Assembly (NCBI GenBank): GCA_028277845.1
Contig: JANQFL010000113.1
Location: forward strand, 43,883-107,882
Reading direction: 5' to 3'
DNA: 64,000 nt
Origin: Sneathiellales bacterium
GTDB taxonomy: Bacteria; Pseudomonadota; Alphaproteobacteria; JANQFL01
Made by a program: the position numbers and the translations under genes. The notes below the pieces were generated by a model, which worked only from the letters and a program-made list of their open reading frames with translations, was not told the origin of the DNA and made no database searches. The first letter of the stretch is position 1, and each line of letters starts with the position of its first letter. Below are positions 36,854 through 47,150 of this stretch, piece by piece.

Positions 36854-37717
36854 ATGGCAAGCGCGCAAACGTTAATGGACAAACAGAAATCGCCAAGAAT
36901 TTCGCTGGCATTGGGCGGCGGTGGGGCCAAGGGATTGGCGCACATTCCCGTTCTGGAGGCTTTTGAGGAGCTGGGCGTTAGGCCCCATCGCCTGGCCGGC
37001 ACCAGTATCGGCGCTATTGTGGCCACGTTGTACGGCGCGGGCATCGATGCCGCCGAAATGCGCGAGGGCATCGCCGACCTGGTGGTCACACGGCGGGACC
37101 GGCTGCCGGACATCCTGGCCAAGAAGGACATTTTCAAATGGCTCGATTTTCTCGATCCGACCCTGAAGCGGGGCGGCTTGTTGAAAGGCGAGAGTTTTCA
37201 GAAATTCCTGTCCGAGCGCATGGATGTGGAAACCTTCGAGGACCTGGCCATCCCGGTGAAAGTGGTCGCCGCCGACTTCTGGTCGCGTGAACAGGTCGTT
37301 TTGAACACGGGCGCGTTGTCGGATGCGGTCAAGGCCAGCATGGCCATCCCAGGACTGTTTTCGCCGGTGGAGTGGCACGATCGCGTCTTGATCGACGGCG
37401 GTGTCGTCAATCCGGTGCCCTACGACCTTTGGCAGGACGACTGCGATATCACCGTGGCCGTCGACGTCTCGGGCGCCCGGTCCGCCGGCCCGTCCCATCT
37501 GCCCAACGTGTTCGACGCCGTGTTCAACAGCATCCAGATTATGCAGCGCTCGATCCTCGAAGAAAAACTCAAGCGCACCCCGCCCGATATTCTCGTCCGC
37601 CCCGACATCGTCGATGTCCGCATCATGGACTTCTTCGAGGCGGAACGAATCTATGAACAGACCGAACCGGCGAAACAGGCCTTGAAGAAACAACTGGCGG
37701 CACTGACAGGTACGTAA
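36854..37717 (+). CDS. Patatin-like phospholipase family protein
   Basis: A 287-residue lipid acyl hydrolase. The oxyanion motif GGGGAKGLAH, the nucleophile elbow GTSIG (Ser) and the dyad Asp in IDGG are all present. Several starts are possible: ATG at 36854 (chosen), ATG at 36875, or a longer frame from 36734 that would add a hydrophobic segment (SLLIVSHFLSMLIVSFFS). The long form overlaps the divergent OppA start, so I consider it unlikely. Probably cytosolic or membrane-associated; substrate unknown. Confidence 0.85.
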   Translation: MASAQTLMDKQKSPRISLALGGGGAKGLAHIPVLEAFEELGVRPHRLAGTSIGAIVATLYGAGIDAAEMREGIADLVVTRRDRLPDILAKKDIFKWLDFLDPTLKRGGLLKGESFQKFLSERMDVETFEDLAIPVKVVAADFWSREQVVLNTGALSDAVKASMAIPGLFSPVEWHDRVLIDGGVVNPVPYDLWQDDCDITVAVDVSGARSAGPSHLPNVFDAVFNSIQIMQRSILEEKLKRTPPDILVRPDIVDVRIMDFFEAERIYEQTEPAKQALKKQLAALTGT

Positions 37718-37787
37718 CACGGCGAGCGGTCAGAAAGACTAGCGGCGCTCTTGCAGATGCAGGACCGAAGGCGCACAATCGCAACCC

Positions 37788-38465
37788 ATGATAGCGACCG
37801 GCCATTTAATTAGCCCATTGGTAGCCGACGGTGCGTCTCGTGTCGCGCTAGCCGCGGACACCACTCAAGGTGGGTTCTTGGATGCCATTTCGACGGTCAA
37901 TCTGGCCGACCCGGCCCTTGTGGGCGCATTCGGTGGCGCTTTTATCGGCTTGCTCGCTGTCATGGGGGGCCAAGCGTTTTCTGCCCGGCAAAGCCGCCGC
38001 CGAGACGACAATATTCGCGAGCAGGACAGGCGGGCGCTGGCGACTGCATTGAAAGTGGAGTTGCGCCAGATGCAGCGGTTGATTGACGCAAAGCGTCAAA
38101 TCATCAAGGGCCTGATCGACGGCAATCTCAAGGTAACGGGTCCGTTGACGGCTCTGTTCCGCACCGAAACGCTCGGCGTGTTCAAGTCCGAAATCGGCCG
38201 GATCGGGTTGCTCGATACCGACACGGCCCAGCTCATATCGGAGATTTTTGGCCGCTATTACGAACAATCCGCTTACGCGTTGGAGGAGTACGAGGCGAGG
38301 CAGGCGAGCAGCGAGCAATTCGACGAACAAGACATGATCAAATTGCTGAGCCACATGATGGACACGATCTCGAAAGAAATCTCAGAGCCTGCGAAGACGG
38401 CCATCGACAGATTGAAGCGGATCGAACAGGGAGAAAATCCGGGCGCCAAGAGAGTCGCTCGTTAA
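37788..38465 (+). CDS. Orphan single-TM protein with cytosolic helical domain
   Basis: 225 residues that I do not recognise. One hydrophobic stretch at about residues 40-62 (LVGAFGGAFIGLLAVMGGQA) is followed by a basic stretch (SARQSRRRDD) and a long, mostly helical charged region with coiled-coil character (ALKVELRQMQRLIDAKRQII). The layout, with a short N-terminal part outside and a large cytosolic domain, recalls small membrane-tethered scaffold proteins, but no function can be given. It stands alone between the patatin gene and the convergent cyclase gene. Confidence 0.65.
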   Translation: MIATGHLISPLVADGASRVALAADTTQGGFLDAISTVNLADPALVGAFGGAFIGLLAVMGGQAFSARQSRRRDDNIREQDRRALATALKVELRQMQRLIDAKRQIIKGLIDGNLKVTGPLTALFRTETLGVFKSEIGRIGLLDTDTAQLISEIFGRYYEQSAYALEEYEARQASSEQFDEQDMIKLLSHMMDTISKEISEPAKTAIDRLKRIEQGENPGAKRVAR

Positions 38466-38540
38466 GTCACGACACCCATCGGCATGGCAATCGCCGATCT
38501 GCCGATACTGATTTCACGAAAAGGGACTCAGTGGGGGCGC

Positions 38541-39878
38541 CTACTCCGAGTCGTTCGGCTTCCGGCGCAACAGATGATAGGACGGGTTGGCGTTGTCGTC
38601 TTTCCCATCGTTCTCGTACCGTTCGAATTCGAACTTGTCGCGCAAGCGTTGGTAGGTGTGCTCGGTGACGCGAATGCGCCCGGCCAATCCCGAGCTCTCC
38701 ATTCGGTTGGCCATCTTGACCGTTTCGCCCCACACATCGAAGGTGTCGTCTTCCTTGCCCGTCCTTCCGCTGATAGCCGGTCCGGTGCTGATGCCGATAC
38801 GCACCGCCAGTTCGTTGGGCGGGTCCACCAAGTCCGACACCTGTTGCACCGCATGGGGTATGGTCAAGGCGAAGTTCGCGACATTTTCCGCTTGTCCATT
38901 GTCCTCTCCGAGTACGCCGGTTGCCACCATGTAGCAGTCACCGATGGTCTTGATACGCTCTACGCCGTTCTGTTTTGCCAACTTGTCTAACTGCGCGAAC
39001 AACGTATTGAGAATGGCGACAACTTTTTCCGCCGCCAGAGTTTCGCACATGGCGCTGAACCCGACGAGATCGGCAAACAGCACCGTGACCTCGTCGTGTT
39101 TCCTGGCATTGAATGACGTCCCGATATCCGATTCGGAGGTAATCGGACCGGTGGCAGGACCGGTCCGCCGGCTATCATCCAAATCCGAAAAAACGTCTGC
39201 GGCATCGTCTACCGCATCATCGGGTGCACGAAACAGGTTCTGCAAAAATGCCTTGTTCCGCAGCCAGTCTTCTTTTTCCCGTAGTTCGGTCAACTTCAGG
39301 ACCAGTGCGATATCCGAAAAACGATAGAACGCGAATGTTCCGGCGACCATGACGGTGACCACGAAAAGCACGGACTGGTACGAATAGAACAGATCGTCGC
39401 CTTTCAACTGTGCCGCCGGAATCTCGATGAATATCTTGGCGACTGTTATGGAGACGACGGCGCAAACAATGAAGTATCCGATTGCCGCAAATATCTTTCC
39501 GGCTTCAAATTTGTTGTACAGGATGAGTGGCAGGAAAATCAGTCCGACCAAATAGAATTGCACGCCGGAAAAATTGCCCCATCCCAAATTCATCATCACG
39601 TAGTGCATGCCCAAGATAAGGATGGTTACCATCCGGCTCGTTCTATGTTTGCTCCGCCCGTTGACGTGCAGCGTGATCGCATACAGAACGGTGAATACGC
39701 CGTGCAAGAGAGCAAGACGCGCACTTTCGTCCCAGAAATACGTTAAAGGCACGGAGATCGCGCTGAAGACGATGGCGAAAGTCAGAACGACATTGAGGGT
39801 GCACACGACTACGGTGCGGTCTTCCACCATCCCCGGCGTCACACCCAGCCGGATCAGCTTGTCCCAGTATTGCCGCAC
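38541..39878 (-). CDS. Membrane-anchored class III adenylate/guanylate cyclase
   Basis: A 445-residue protein with about six N-terminal helices (residues 25-195) and a C-terminal class III cyclase domain (about 265-430). Visible catalytic residues: first metal Asp in VLFADLVGFS, base-selecting Lys and second metal Asp in RIKTIGDCY, and DVWGETVKMANRM near 385. In the family that last motif is usually W-G-x-T-V-N-x-A-x-R-M; here the Asn that supports the transition state is Lys (codon AAG), while the Arg is kept. The GTG start has GAGGGG upstream. It likely makes cAMP, but the changed residue could alter activity. Confidence 0.85.
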   Translation of the reverse strand: MRQYWDKLIRLGVTPGMVEDRTVVVCTLNVVLTFAIVFSAISVPLTYFWDESARLALLHGVFTVLYAITLHVNGRSKHRTSRMVTILILGMHYVMMNLGWGNFSGVQFYLVGLIFLPLILYNKFEAGKIFAAIGYFIVCAVVSITVAKIFIEIPAAQLKGDDLFYSYQSVLFVVTVMVAGTFAFYRFSDIALVLKLTELREKEDWLRNKAFLQNLFRAPDDAVDDAADVFSDLDDSRRTGPATGPITSESDIGTSFNARKHDEVTVLFADLVGFSAMCETLAAEKVVAILNTLFAQLDKLAKQNGVERIKTIGDCYMVATGVLGEDNGQAENVANFALTIPHAVQQVSDLVDPPNELAVRIGISTGPAISGRTGKEDDTFDVWGETVKMANRMESSGLAGRIRVTEHTYQRLRDKFEFERYENDGKDDNANPSYHLLRRKPNDSE

Positions 39879-40026
39879 TGTTCCCCTCTCCCGCTATCCG
39901 CGGCCGCAACCCTCCACCAGCATCAGGCGTCCTTTCAGCACGCAGTAAGTGTACCAGCCCTTCGATTTTCTATGAAACGTCTTTTTGCTCCTGAAACTGC
40001 CGGTTCCGGGCGGATTGACTTGAAGC

Positions 40027-40522
40027 TTGGTGGGCACAATCGACGGCATCGGCAATCTGGGCGGCCTGAAAGGCGCCGACGCCCATTGCACCAAGCTGGC
40101 GGACGCGGCCGGTTCGCAGAAGCGTACGTGGCGGGCCTACCTCAGCACCCAGGTCGAGAAGGGACGCGGGATTTCGGCCCGCGACCGCATCGGTTCCGGT
40201 CCCTGGTACAATGCCCGAGGCGAGTTGATTGCCGTCGATCTCGACCAGCTACACATCCAGCCGAATATCGTCAAACGCACCGCCCTGGACGAAAACGGCA
40301 ACCTGGTCAAAGGCCGGGGCGACAAGCCGAACGAGCATGACATTCTGACCGGCACGAAGAATGACGGCACCGCCTATTTCCCGTGGGAAAAGGGCGATCA
40401 TACCTGCAACAACTGGACCAGCTCCGGCGAAGGCAGCGCCCAGGTCGGCCATCACGACTGGCACGAAGGATCTGAGCAGCACGGGTGGTGCGGGATTGCT
40501 GTACTGCTTCGCCGCCGACTAG
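40027..40522 (+). pseudogene. Decayed gene for a secreted DUF/lectin-like protein with Trp/Cys motifs
   Basis: The frame opening at 40027 reads NLGGLKGADAHCTKLADAAG, AYLSTQ, ARDRIGSGPWYNARGEL and HDILTGTKNDGTAYF, which I recognise as a small periplasmic family with a conserved C-terminal GGAGLLYCFA. That ending is present only in another frame (STGGAGLLYCFAAD, stop at 40520-40522). The block around the usual WNSSHPSRGC is missing, so a deletion plus frameshift lies near 40465. The 5' end is also broken: a TGA at 40021 directly precedes the frame and no signal peptide is in frame. In-frame reading continues to 40614 as junk. Confidence 0.75.
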
Positions 40523-40570
40523 ACAAGGGCCGCAAATTCGGCTTACCGACTCATCTCATCACATCAAATA

Positions 40571-40603
40571 TGGCCGCCCGGTATGGGTGGCCTTCTTTTT
40601 TTC
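40571..40603 (+). terminator. Rho-independent terminator after the decayed gene
   Basis: GGCCGCCC and GGGTGGCC pair over 8 bp (one G-T wobble) around a five-base loop, followed by a run of T with one C. It survives beyond the decayed gene and lies just before the 3' end of the convergent radical SAM gene. Confidence 0.7.
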
Positions 40604-40621
40604 CGATTCGTTGACACCGTA

Positions 40622-42550
40622 TCAGTTCGCCAAATTGTTGACCATTTTCCACTCGGGCAGGACCGACGAGAGCCGGGAGATCACGCCGCTGCAATAGTCC
40701 GACCGTGCCTCGATGCTCTGTCGCGGATTGTGCGTGTGTTGGTTCTTGTCGTGGCTGATGCACAGAACCGACGATTTGCTGCCGCGCCCATTCGCCAAAC
40801 TGCCCGCGAAAACCGGATTTTCGTCGACGGTTTGCGCCAGTACCGCCATGTATTTGCGCGGTATTTCGACCAGATAGCTTCGATCGGACGTGTCGAGCAA
40901 ACGGACATGTTCGATCGGAATATCGGGCACTGCAAATGGCGTGTTGCCGTACAGGAACGGTTTGCTCAATTGGTCGATCTCGAACAGCGCACGCGCGTTA
41001 TCGTCTTCCCACCACGGCTGCGAGGAGACAAACCGGTAGAGCAGGTTTTCGAACGCGCCCCGCTCGTCGTGCAGGACGAGGAAATAGCCCGTCGGGTAGT
41101 TGGTCACATCGTAGTAGCGCGCCTGTTCGATCGATTCGCGGCAAAACTCCGAGAACGGATGCCGGTTCTCCTTCTGGCAAAAATCGACGAATTCCGCGTA
41201 CAGGTCGCCGTATGTCATGACGCCGGTGGTGTGCAGATATCGGCCCAAGGCATGCAGAATGTGGGTGTTGTACAAGGCCTTTACGGTGTAGATGAACCAC
41301 ATGCCGTCGACGAAATCCCGGGCGCTCACTTCGGCGGTTTCGACGACGATTTCCGCCTCCGCCAATCCGTCCTGGGCCGGCCGCGTCACCAGCCCGAGTT
41401 CCTTCCGCCTTGCATGCAGCGGCGTGTTGTGCAGCAGCAGATGAACGTAGGTGATGAGGGTGTGGGCCCGCCGTTCGCACAGTTTGGAAACACCGGCTTG
41501 GAACGACGCGAGGGTTTCGCCGGGCAGCGGCCAGATCAGCTCGATATAGGACCCGATGTCGCTGCCGTTCAGGTCGCTTTGCAGGCTTTCGAACGCATCC
41601 AGCTTGATGTTGGACCGGTCGACGGTTTCCAAAGTCGTTTCATCCAGCGACTGCATGGAGATGGGCTGCGGGCTGTACATGCCGGCGTTCTTGAAAATCT
41701 TGGTAATTTCGGCGACCCGGTGCGGGGAATTCTTGGCCGCCGAAAAGTGGACGACCATCGGCGCGAAATACTCCTGCCGGCATTCGGAGATGTATTCCGA
41801 TAGACCGATATCCCGCTTGTGCATACCCCAATTGGCGTCGGCCAGAAGGACGGTGGGCGTGCCGTTGCGGCTGATCCAGGCGATCTCCTCCCGCACGCGC
41901 GATTCGTCGAACCTGTAGACGCGATCGTTGTTGGCCGCGCCCCAGTAACAGAACCCGCAGCGGAACGGGCAACCGCGGTTGGTTTCCAGTACGCTCATGT
42001 AATTCGCGGTTTCGAACAGATCGTTCAGGAACGGAGACGGGATGTCGTCGAGATCCTGGATGCGGTCTTCCTGTTCCGTCGTCACCAGCTCGTGGTCCCG
42101 ATAGAAACTCAGTCCGCGGACTTTGGACAGGTCGGGCCGTTCGTCGATCAGTTCGCGAAGATAGTTGGCAAATGTTCGTTCGCCCTCGCCGTTGCAGACC
42201 ACGAGGTTTTCATGACCCGGATCGGCGTAGTCCGCCGCGTGTTTCATGACCTGGGGGCCGCCCAACAGGATTTGTGCGTCGGGTCTGATGTCGAGCAATC
42301 GCGGCAGCAACGACTTCACCAAACCCATGTTCCAGATGTAACAGCTGAAGGCGTAGACATCGCTTTCGCGCCCGGCAAGGTCGTGAACCAGTGTTTCGAC
42401 CGGTGTCGTCCGGGTCGTCGAGTACTTGTCGAAGGTGTATGCCCGCCGGAGATCCGCATCGGATCGGGCGAAAGCTTCAAGGTATCCGGAAACCAACGGC
42501 ACCATCTTGTCGTAGACGTTGATCGTGACGAGCGTCGCCTGTTTGGCCAT
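40622..42550 (-). CDS. B12-binding-domain radical SAM protein
   Basis: A 642-residue protein. Residues about 5-150 look like a cobalamin-binding fold (YAFSCYIWNMGLVKSLLPRL and ILLGGPQVMKHAADYADPGH), though the DxHxxG base-off motif is not seen. The iron-sulfur motif is C194-x3-C198-x2-C201 in GCPFRCGFCYWG. The radical SAM barrel follows to about 400, then a long C-terminal domain (about 240 residues) without a known motif. Such enzymes methylate or rearrange unactivated carbons, often in natural-product synthesis. No biosynthetic genes are adjacent, so it is a stand-alone gene of unknown substrate. Confidence 0.85.
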   Translation of the reverse strand: MAKQATLVTINVYDKMVPLVSGYLEAFARSDADLRRAYTFDKYSTTRTTPVETLVHDLAGRESDVYAFSCYIWNMGLVKSLLPRLLDIRPDAQILLGGPQVMKHAADYADPGHENLVVCNGEGERTFANYLRELIDERPDLSKVRGLSFYRDHELVTTEQEDRIQDLDDIPSPFLNDLFETANYMSVLETNRGCPFRCGFCYWGAANNDRVYRFDESRVREEIAWISRNGTPTVLLADANWGMHKRDIGLSEYISECRQEYFAPMVVHFSAAKNSPHRVAEITKIFKNAGMYSPQPISMQSLDETTLETVDRSNIKLDAFESLQSDLNGSDIGSYIELIWPLPGETLASFQAGVSKLCERRAHTLITYVHLLLHNTPLHARRKELGLVTRPAQDGLAEAEIVVETAEVSARDFVDGMWFIYTVKALYNTHILHALGRYLHTTGVMTYGDLYAEFVDFCQKENRHPFSEFCRESIEQARYYDVTNYPTGYFLVLHDERGAFENLLYRFVSSQPWWEDDNARALFEIDQLSKPFLYGNTPFAVPDIPIEHVRLLDTSDRSYLVEIPRKYMAVLAQTVDENPVFAGSLANGRGSKSSVLCISHDKNQHTHNPRQSIEARSDYCSGVISRLSSVLPEWKMVNNLAN

Positions 42551-42671
42551 GCCTGAACCCTATGGTTTTGATTATTTGGTCGGCCTATTCCTGCGTTCTA
42601 ATTATGTTGGATTGTCGGCATAGAAGTCCAATTTCTGTGAATTTACTACTATAGATTGTACACGAGCAGAC

Positions 42672-42698
42672 GAAAAAGGCCGCCCAAATGGGCGGCCT
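42672..42698 (-). terminator. Terminator downstream of ilvC
   Basis: AGGCCGCCC-AAAT-GGGCGGCCT, a perfect 9-bp stem, is followed on the minus strand by TTTTTCG. It lies 28 bases after the ilvC stop and ends the ilvI-ilvH-ilvC transcript. Confidence 0.8.
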
Positions 42699-42725
42699 CA
42701 TCGTATCCGGCTGTTATCAGGCGGA

Positions 42726-43805
<1,080 letters not shown>

Positions 43806-43838
43806 CTACGAAAAAAACGAGAGCACGAACCGCTTGGA

Positions 43839-44444
43839 CTAGATAGCCTCCGGGCCGCGGGAGATGGCGACGACGCCGGTCCGCGATACATCGACGAGGC
43901 CAAGCGGTTTCATCAATTCGATGAAGGCGTTGACTTTATCGGTCGAACCCGTCGTCTCGAAGACGAACGAGCTGGCCGTGCTGTCGACCACTCGGGCACG
44001 GAAAATATCAGCGATCCGCAGGGATTCCACCCGTTTTTCGCCACTGGCCGAGACTTTGATCAGGGCCAATTCCCGTTCCACGTGATCACCTTCCACCGTC
44101 AGGTCCGATACCTTGTGGATCGGGACCAGCCGTTCAAGCTGCGCCTTGATCTGTTCGATGATCATCGGCGTGCCGGTGGTGACGACGGTGATCCGCGACA
44201 GGTTGCGCACCTCGTCCACCTCGGCGACGGTCAGGCTTTCGATGTTGTAGCCGCGCCCCGAGAACAGGCCGATGACCCGGGCGAGGACACCCGGTTCGTT
44301 GTCGACCAGCGTGGCGATCGTATGGCGTTCAACGGTCTCTTCCACTGTAACCCCCTCATCCGCCAGGGCGACAGCAGGCGCCGCGGCGGGGACAGAACCC
44401 ATCATTTTTTCGGTCGTCGTTCTTAAGGCATCCGCGCGGATCAC
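43839..44444 (-). CDS. ilvH: Acetolactate synthase, small (regulatory) subunit
   Basis: About 188-201 residues. The N-terminal ACT domain (TIATLVDNEPGVLARVIGLF then SGRGYNIESLTV) binds valine for feedback control; the C-terminal domain follows (DKVNAFIELMKPLGLVDVSR). Two starts are possible: a GTG at 44444 that overlaps the ilvI stop, or the ATG at 44405. The second gives the more usual N-terminus; I give the longer one. Partner of the large subunit just upstream. Confidence 0.92.
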   Translation of the reverse strand: MIRADALRTTTEKMMGSVPAAAPAVALADEGVTVEETVERHTIATLVDNEPGVLARVIGLFSGRGYNIESLTVAEVDEVRNLSRITVVTTGTPMIIEQIKAQLERLVPIHKVSDLTVEGDHVERELALIKVSASGEKRVESLRIADIFRARVVDSTASSFVFETTGSTDKVNAFIELMKPLGLVDVSRTGVVAISRGPEAI

Positions 44445-46210
44445 ACCAGCGCCAATCCGTCATCGCCGATTTCCGCCTTGACCTCGCCGTTGGTTTCGTC
44501 CCCCAGGATCATTTCGTAGTGGGGGGCGCCCGACGGCACCATGGGCAGGCAGTTTTCATCGGAATCGACCACGATGTCGCACAAGACCGATTTCTCCGTG
44601 GCCAGCATTTCGTCGATCACGCTGTCCAGTTCGTCCGGCGTCGTTGCCCTAAGTCCAACGCCGCCGAAGGATTCCGCCAATTTCACGAAGTCCGGCAGGC
44701 TATCCATGTAGCTTTCGGAATAGCGGCTGCCGTGCAGCAGTTCCTGCCACTGGCGCACCATGCCCATGTACTGGTTGTTGAGCAGGAACGTTTTCACCGG
44801 CAGGCGGTACTGGGTGATGGTCGACAGTTCCTGGATGTTCATCAACAGCGAGGCATCGCCCGATACGGCGACCACCAGGGACTCGGGATGAGCCACCTGA
44901 ACGCCCATGGCCGCCGGCAGGCCGTAGCCCATGGTGCCCAGCCCACCGGACGTCATCCAGCGATTGGGCTTGTCGAAATGCAGGAACTGGGCCGCCCACA
45001 TCTGGTGCTGACCGACGTCGGTGGTGAAATAGACGTCCTTGTCCTTGGTCTTTTCCTGCAGGCGCTGGAGCGCGTATTGCGGCTTGATGGTCTTGTCGGA
45101 TGCCTTGTAGTTCAGGCATTCCCGTGCCCGCCACCGGTTGATCTGCGCCCACCAGGCATCCAGCGCCTTGACGTCGGGCCGTGCCACCCTGGACTTCCAC
45201 ACCTTGATGATGTCTTCCAGCACGTGGCCGACATCGCCGACGATGGGCAGGTCGACCGGCACGTTCTTGTTGATCGAAGACGGATCGATATCGATATGGA
45301 TCTTCTTCGAGCCCTGGCTGAAGGCATCCAAACGGCCGGTGATGCGGTCGTCGAAACGGGCGCCGACGCACACCATCAGGTCGCAATTGGCCATGGCCAG
45401 GTTGGCCTCGTAGGTGCCGTGCATACCCAGCATGCCAAGCCACTGCTCGTTGGATGCCGGGAAGGCACCCAAGCCCATCAACGTGCTGGTGATGGGAAAG
45501 CCGGTCAAACGCACCAGGTCACGCAGCAATTGCGACGCCGCCGGACCCGAGTTGATGACACCGCCGCCGGTATAGAAGACCGGCTTCTTGGCCGCGGCGA
45601 TCATGTCGACGGCCTTTTCGATGGCCTTCAGGTCGCCCTTGACCTGCGGCTTGTAGCTGGCATGGCGCACATTGGCCGGGCTGACGTAATTGCCCAGTTC
45701 CAGCATGACGTCCTTCGGCAGGTCCACGACAACCGGCCCCGGCCGGCCGCTGCGGGCGACATAGAACGCTTCGTGCAGGACGCGCGCGAGATCGTTGACG
45801 TCCTTGACCAGGTAGTTGTGCTTGGTGCACGGCCGCGTGATCCCGACCGTGTCGGCTTCCTGGAAGGCGTCGTTGCCGATCATGTGGGTCGCCACCTGGC
45901 CGGTGAAGCAAACCACCGGAATACTGTCCATCATGGCATCGGTCAGGCCGGTCACCGCGTTGGTCGCGCCGGGGCCGGATGTCACCAGCACCACGCCGGT
46001 TTTGCCGGTCGAACGGGCATAGCCTTCGGCCGCGTGCACTGCACCACCCTCCTGGCGCACCAGCACGTGACGGACGGAATTCTGCTGAAACATCTGATCG
46101 TAGAGCGGAAGTACAGCGCCGCCGGGATATCCGAATACGACCTCTACGCCCTGATCCACCAAGGCTTTCAGGACGATCTCCGATCCGGTCATTTGGGTTT
46201 GCGCTATCAT
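44441..46210 (-). CDS. ilvI: Acetolactate synthase, large (catalytic) subunit
   Basis: A 589-residue thiamine-diphosphate and FAD enzyme that condenses pyruvate to acetolactate. The N-terminal catalytic Glu region is GYPGGAVLPLYDQM (then VRHVLVRQEGGAVHAAEG), and the TPP/Mg motif is VAVSGDASLLMNIQELST with NNQYMG. The ATG at 46210 has GAGGG five bases upstream; a GTG two codons earlier is possible. Heads the ilvI-ilvH-ilvC operon; a candidate promoter lies about 95 bases upstream. Confidence 0.95.
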   Translation of the reverse strand: MIAQTQMTGSEIVLKALVDQGVEVVFGYPGGAVLPLYDQMFQQNSVRHVLVRQEGGAVHAAEGYARSTGKTGVVLVTSGPGATNAVTGLTDAMMDSIPVVCFTGQVATHMIGNDAFQEADTVGITRPCTKHNYLVKDVNDLARVLHEAFYVARSGRPGPVVVDLPKDVMLELGNYVSPANVRHASYKPQVKGDLKAIEKAVDMIAAAKKPVFYTGGGVINSGPAASQLLRDLVRLTGFPITSTLMGLGAFPASNEQWLGMLGMHGTYEANLAMANCDLMVCVGARFDDRITGRLDAFSQGSKKIHIDIDPSSINKNVPVDLPIVGDVGHVLEDIIKVWKSRVARPDVKALDAWWAQINRWRARECLNYKASDKTIKPQYALQRLQEKTKDKDVYFTTDVGQHQMWAAQFLHFDKPNRWMTSGGLGTMGYGLPAAMGVQVAHPESLVVAVSGDASLLMNIQELSTITQYRLPVKTFLLNNQYMGMVRQWQELLHGSRYSESYMDSLPDFVKLAESFGGVGLRATTPDELDSVIDEMLATEKSVLCDIVVDSDENCLPMVPSGAPHYEMILGDETNGEVKAEIGDDGLALV

Positions 46211-46216
46211 CTCCAC

Positions 46217-46529
46217 CCTCGTTCGTAAAAAAACCGCCCAATGGCTGGATTGGCCCGGACGGCAAACGCCCCGCAGCGCCGTATTGCACTGCGGAAAAAT
46301 GCAAACTAGACGCTCATTCTGAGCGGGTCAACAGGGTTTGACGAATAATCGCAAAGTTTTTAACCTAAAATCTTTCCGTTTATTGCGCGACATTTTGACA
46401 CGCCTCAAGAAAACTGCGATTTTCCATTCAGCGGCAAACACCGTGCGTGCAAACGGAACCGTTCGTCATGTTGCATCGCCGGTGGGAGCGCCATGAATTG
46501 TCCTTGCACACGGTGACGACGGTTGGGCG
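46217..46529. other. Gene-free region between ilvI and the divergent methyltransferase gene
   Basis: No gene is seen. I found no leader peptide rich in Leu, Val or Ile codons ahead of ilvI and no attenuator-like pair of hairpins. Apart from the candidate promoter, it holds AT-rich sequence (46340-46400). Confidence 0.55.
46303..46331 (-). promoter_or_regulatory. Candidate ilvI promoter with a palindrome in its spacer
   Basis: On the minus strand TTGACC (46331-46326) and TAGTTT (46308-46303) are 17 bases apart. The spacer contains CGCTCA-GAA-TGAGCG, a perfect 6-bp dyad. A repressor bound there would block the polymerase. Matches to the -10 consensus are moderate. Confidence 0.35.
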
Positions 46530-47150
46530 ATGAATCCTTATGACAAATATGTCCTGCCCCATCTGACCCATTTGAGTTGCGGGACCAAACCAAACCGGTA
46601 TCAGCGCAGGAAAATCGTGCCCGAAGCCAAGGGCGTGGTGCTCGAGATCGGGATCGGCTCGGGGCACAACCTGCCCTATTACGACCCCGACAAGGTGAAA
46701 TGCGTGATCGGCATCGATCCGTCGCGCGAACTCTGGCAAATCGCCAAGCCGGCCGTTGATCACGCCCCTTTCGAAGTGACCCATCATCGAACGACGGCGG
46801 AAGACATGCCGCTTGAGAGGCACAGTGTCGACACGGTTTTGGTCACGTACACCCTGTGCACCATACCGGACGTCGTCTCCGCGCTGCGTGCCGCCAAAGG
46901 CGCGCTCAAGCCGGGCGGTGAACTCCTGTTTTGCGAACATGGTCTGGCGCCCGATGTCCGTATCGAAACATGGCAGCGGCGGCTGGACCCGGTCTGGAGC
47001 AGATTGGCCGGCGGCTGTCATATCGACCGCCCTATTCCGGCCTTGTTGCAAGCCGGCGGATTCAATATCACCCGCCTGGAAACCATGTACCTGCCGTCGA
47101 CACTCAAAATCTTTGGATTCAACTATTGGGGTAGTGCCCGACCGGCCTGA
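46530..47150 (+). CDS. Class I SAM-dependent methyltransferase (UbiE/phospholipid-type)
   Basis: A 206-residue methyltransferase. SAM motif I is VVLEIGIGSGHNLPYYD (about residues 36-52), motif II region VIGIDPSRELWQIAKPA, and motif post-II SVDTVLVTYTLCTIPDV. The C-terminal GGCHIDRPIPALLQAGGFNI is usual in the group acting on phospholipids or quinones. The last 28 bases overlap the convergent miaA 3' end. The substrate is unknown. Confidence 0.85.
   Translation: MNPYDKYVLPHLTHLSCGTKPNRYQRRKIVPEAKGVVLEIGIGSGHNLPYYDPDKVKCVIGIDPSRELWQIAKPAVDHAPFEVTHHRTTAEDMPLERHSVDTVLVTYTLCTIPDVVSALRAAKGALKPGGELLFCEHGLAPDVRIETWQRRLDPVWSRLAGGCHIDRPIPALLQAGGFNITRLETMYLPSTLKIFGFNYWGSARPA

Noticed and set aside
46217..46440. 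Leader peptide/attenuator ahead of ilvI
   Set aside because: No short frame rich in Leu/Val/Ile codons and no terminator/antiterminator pair were found.
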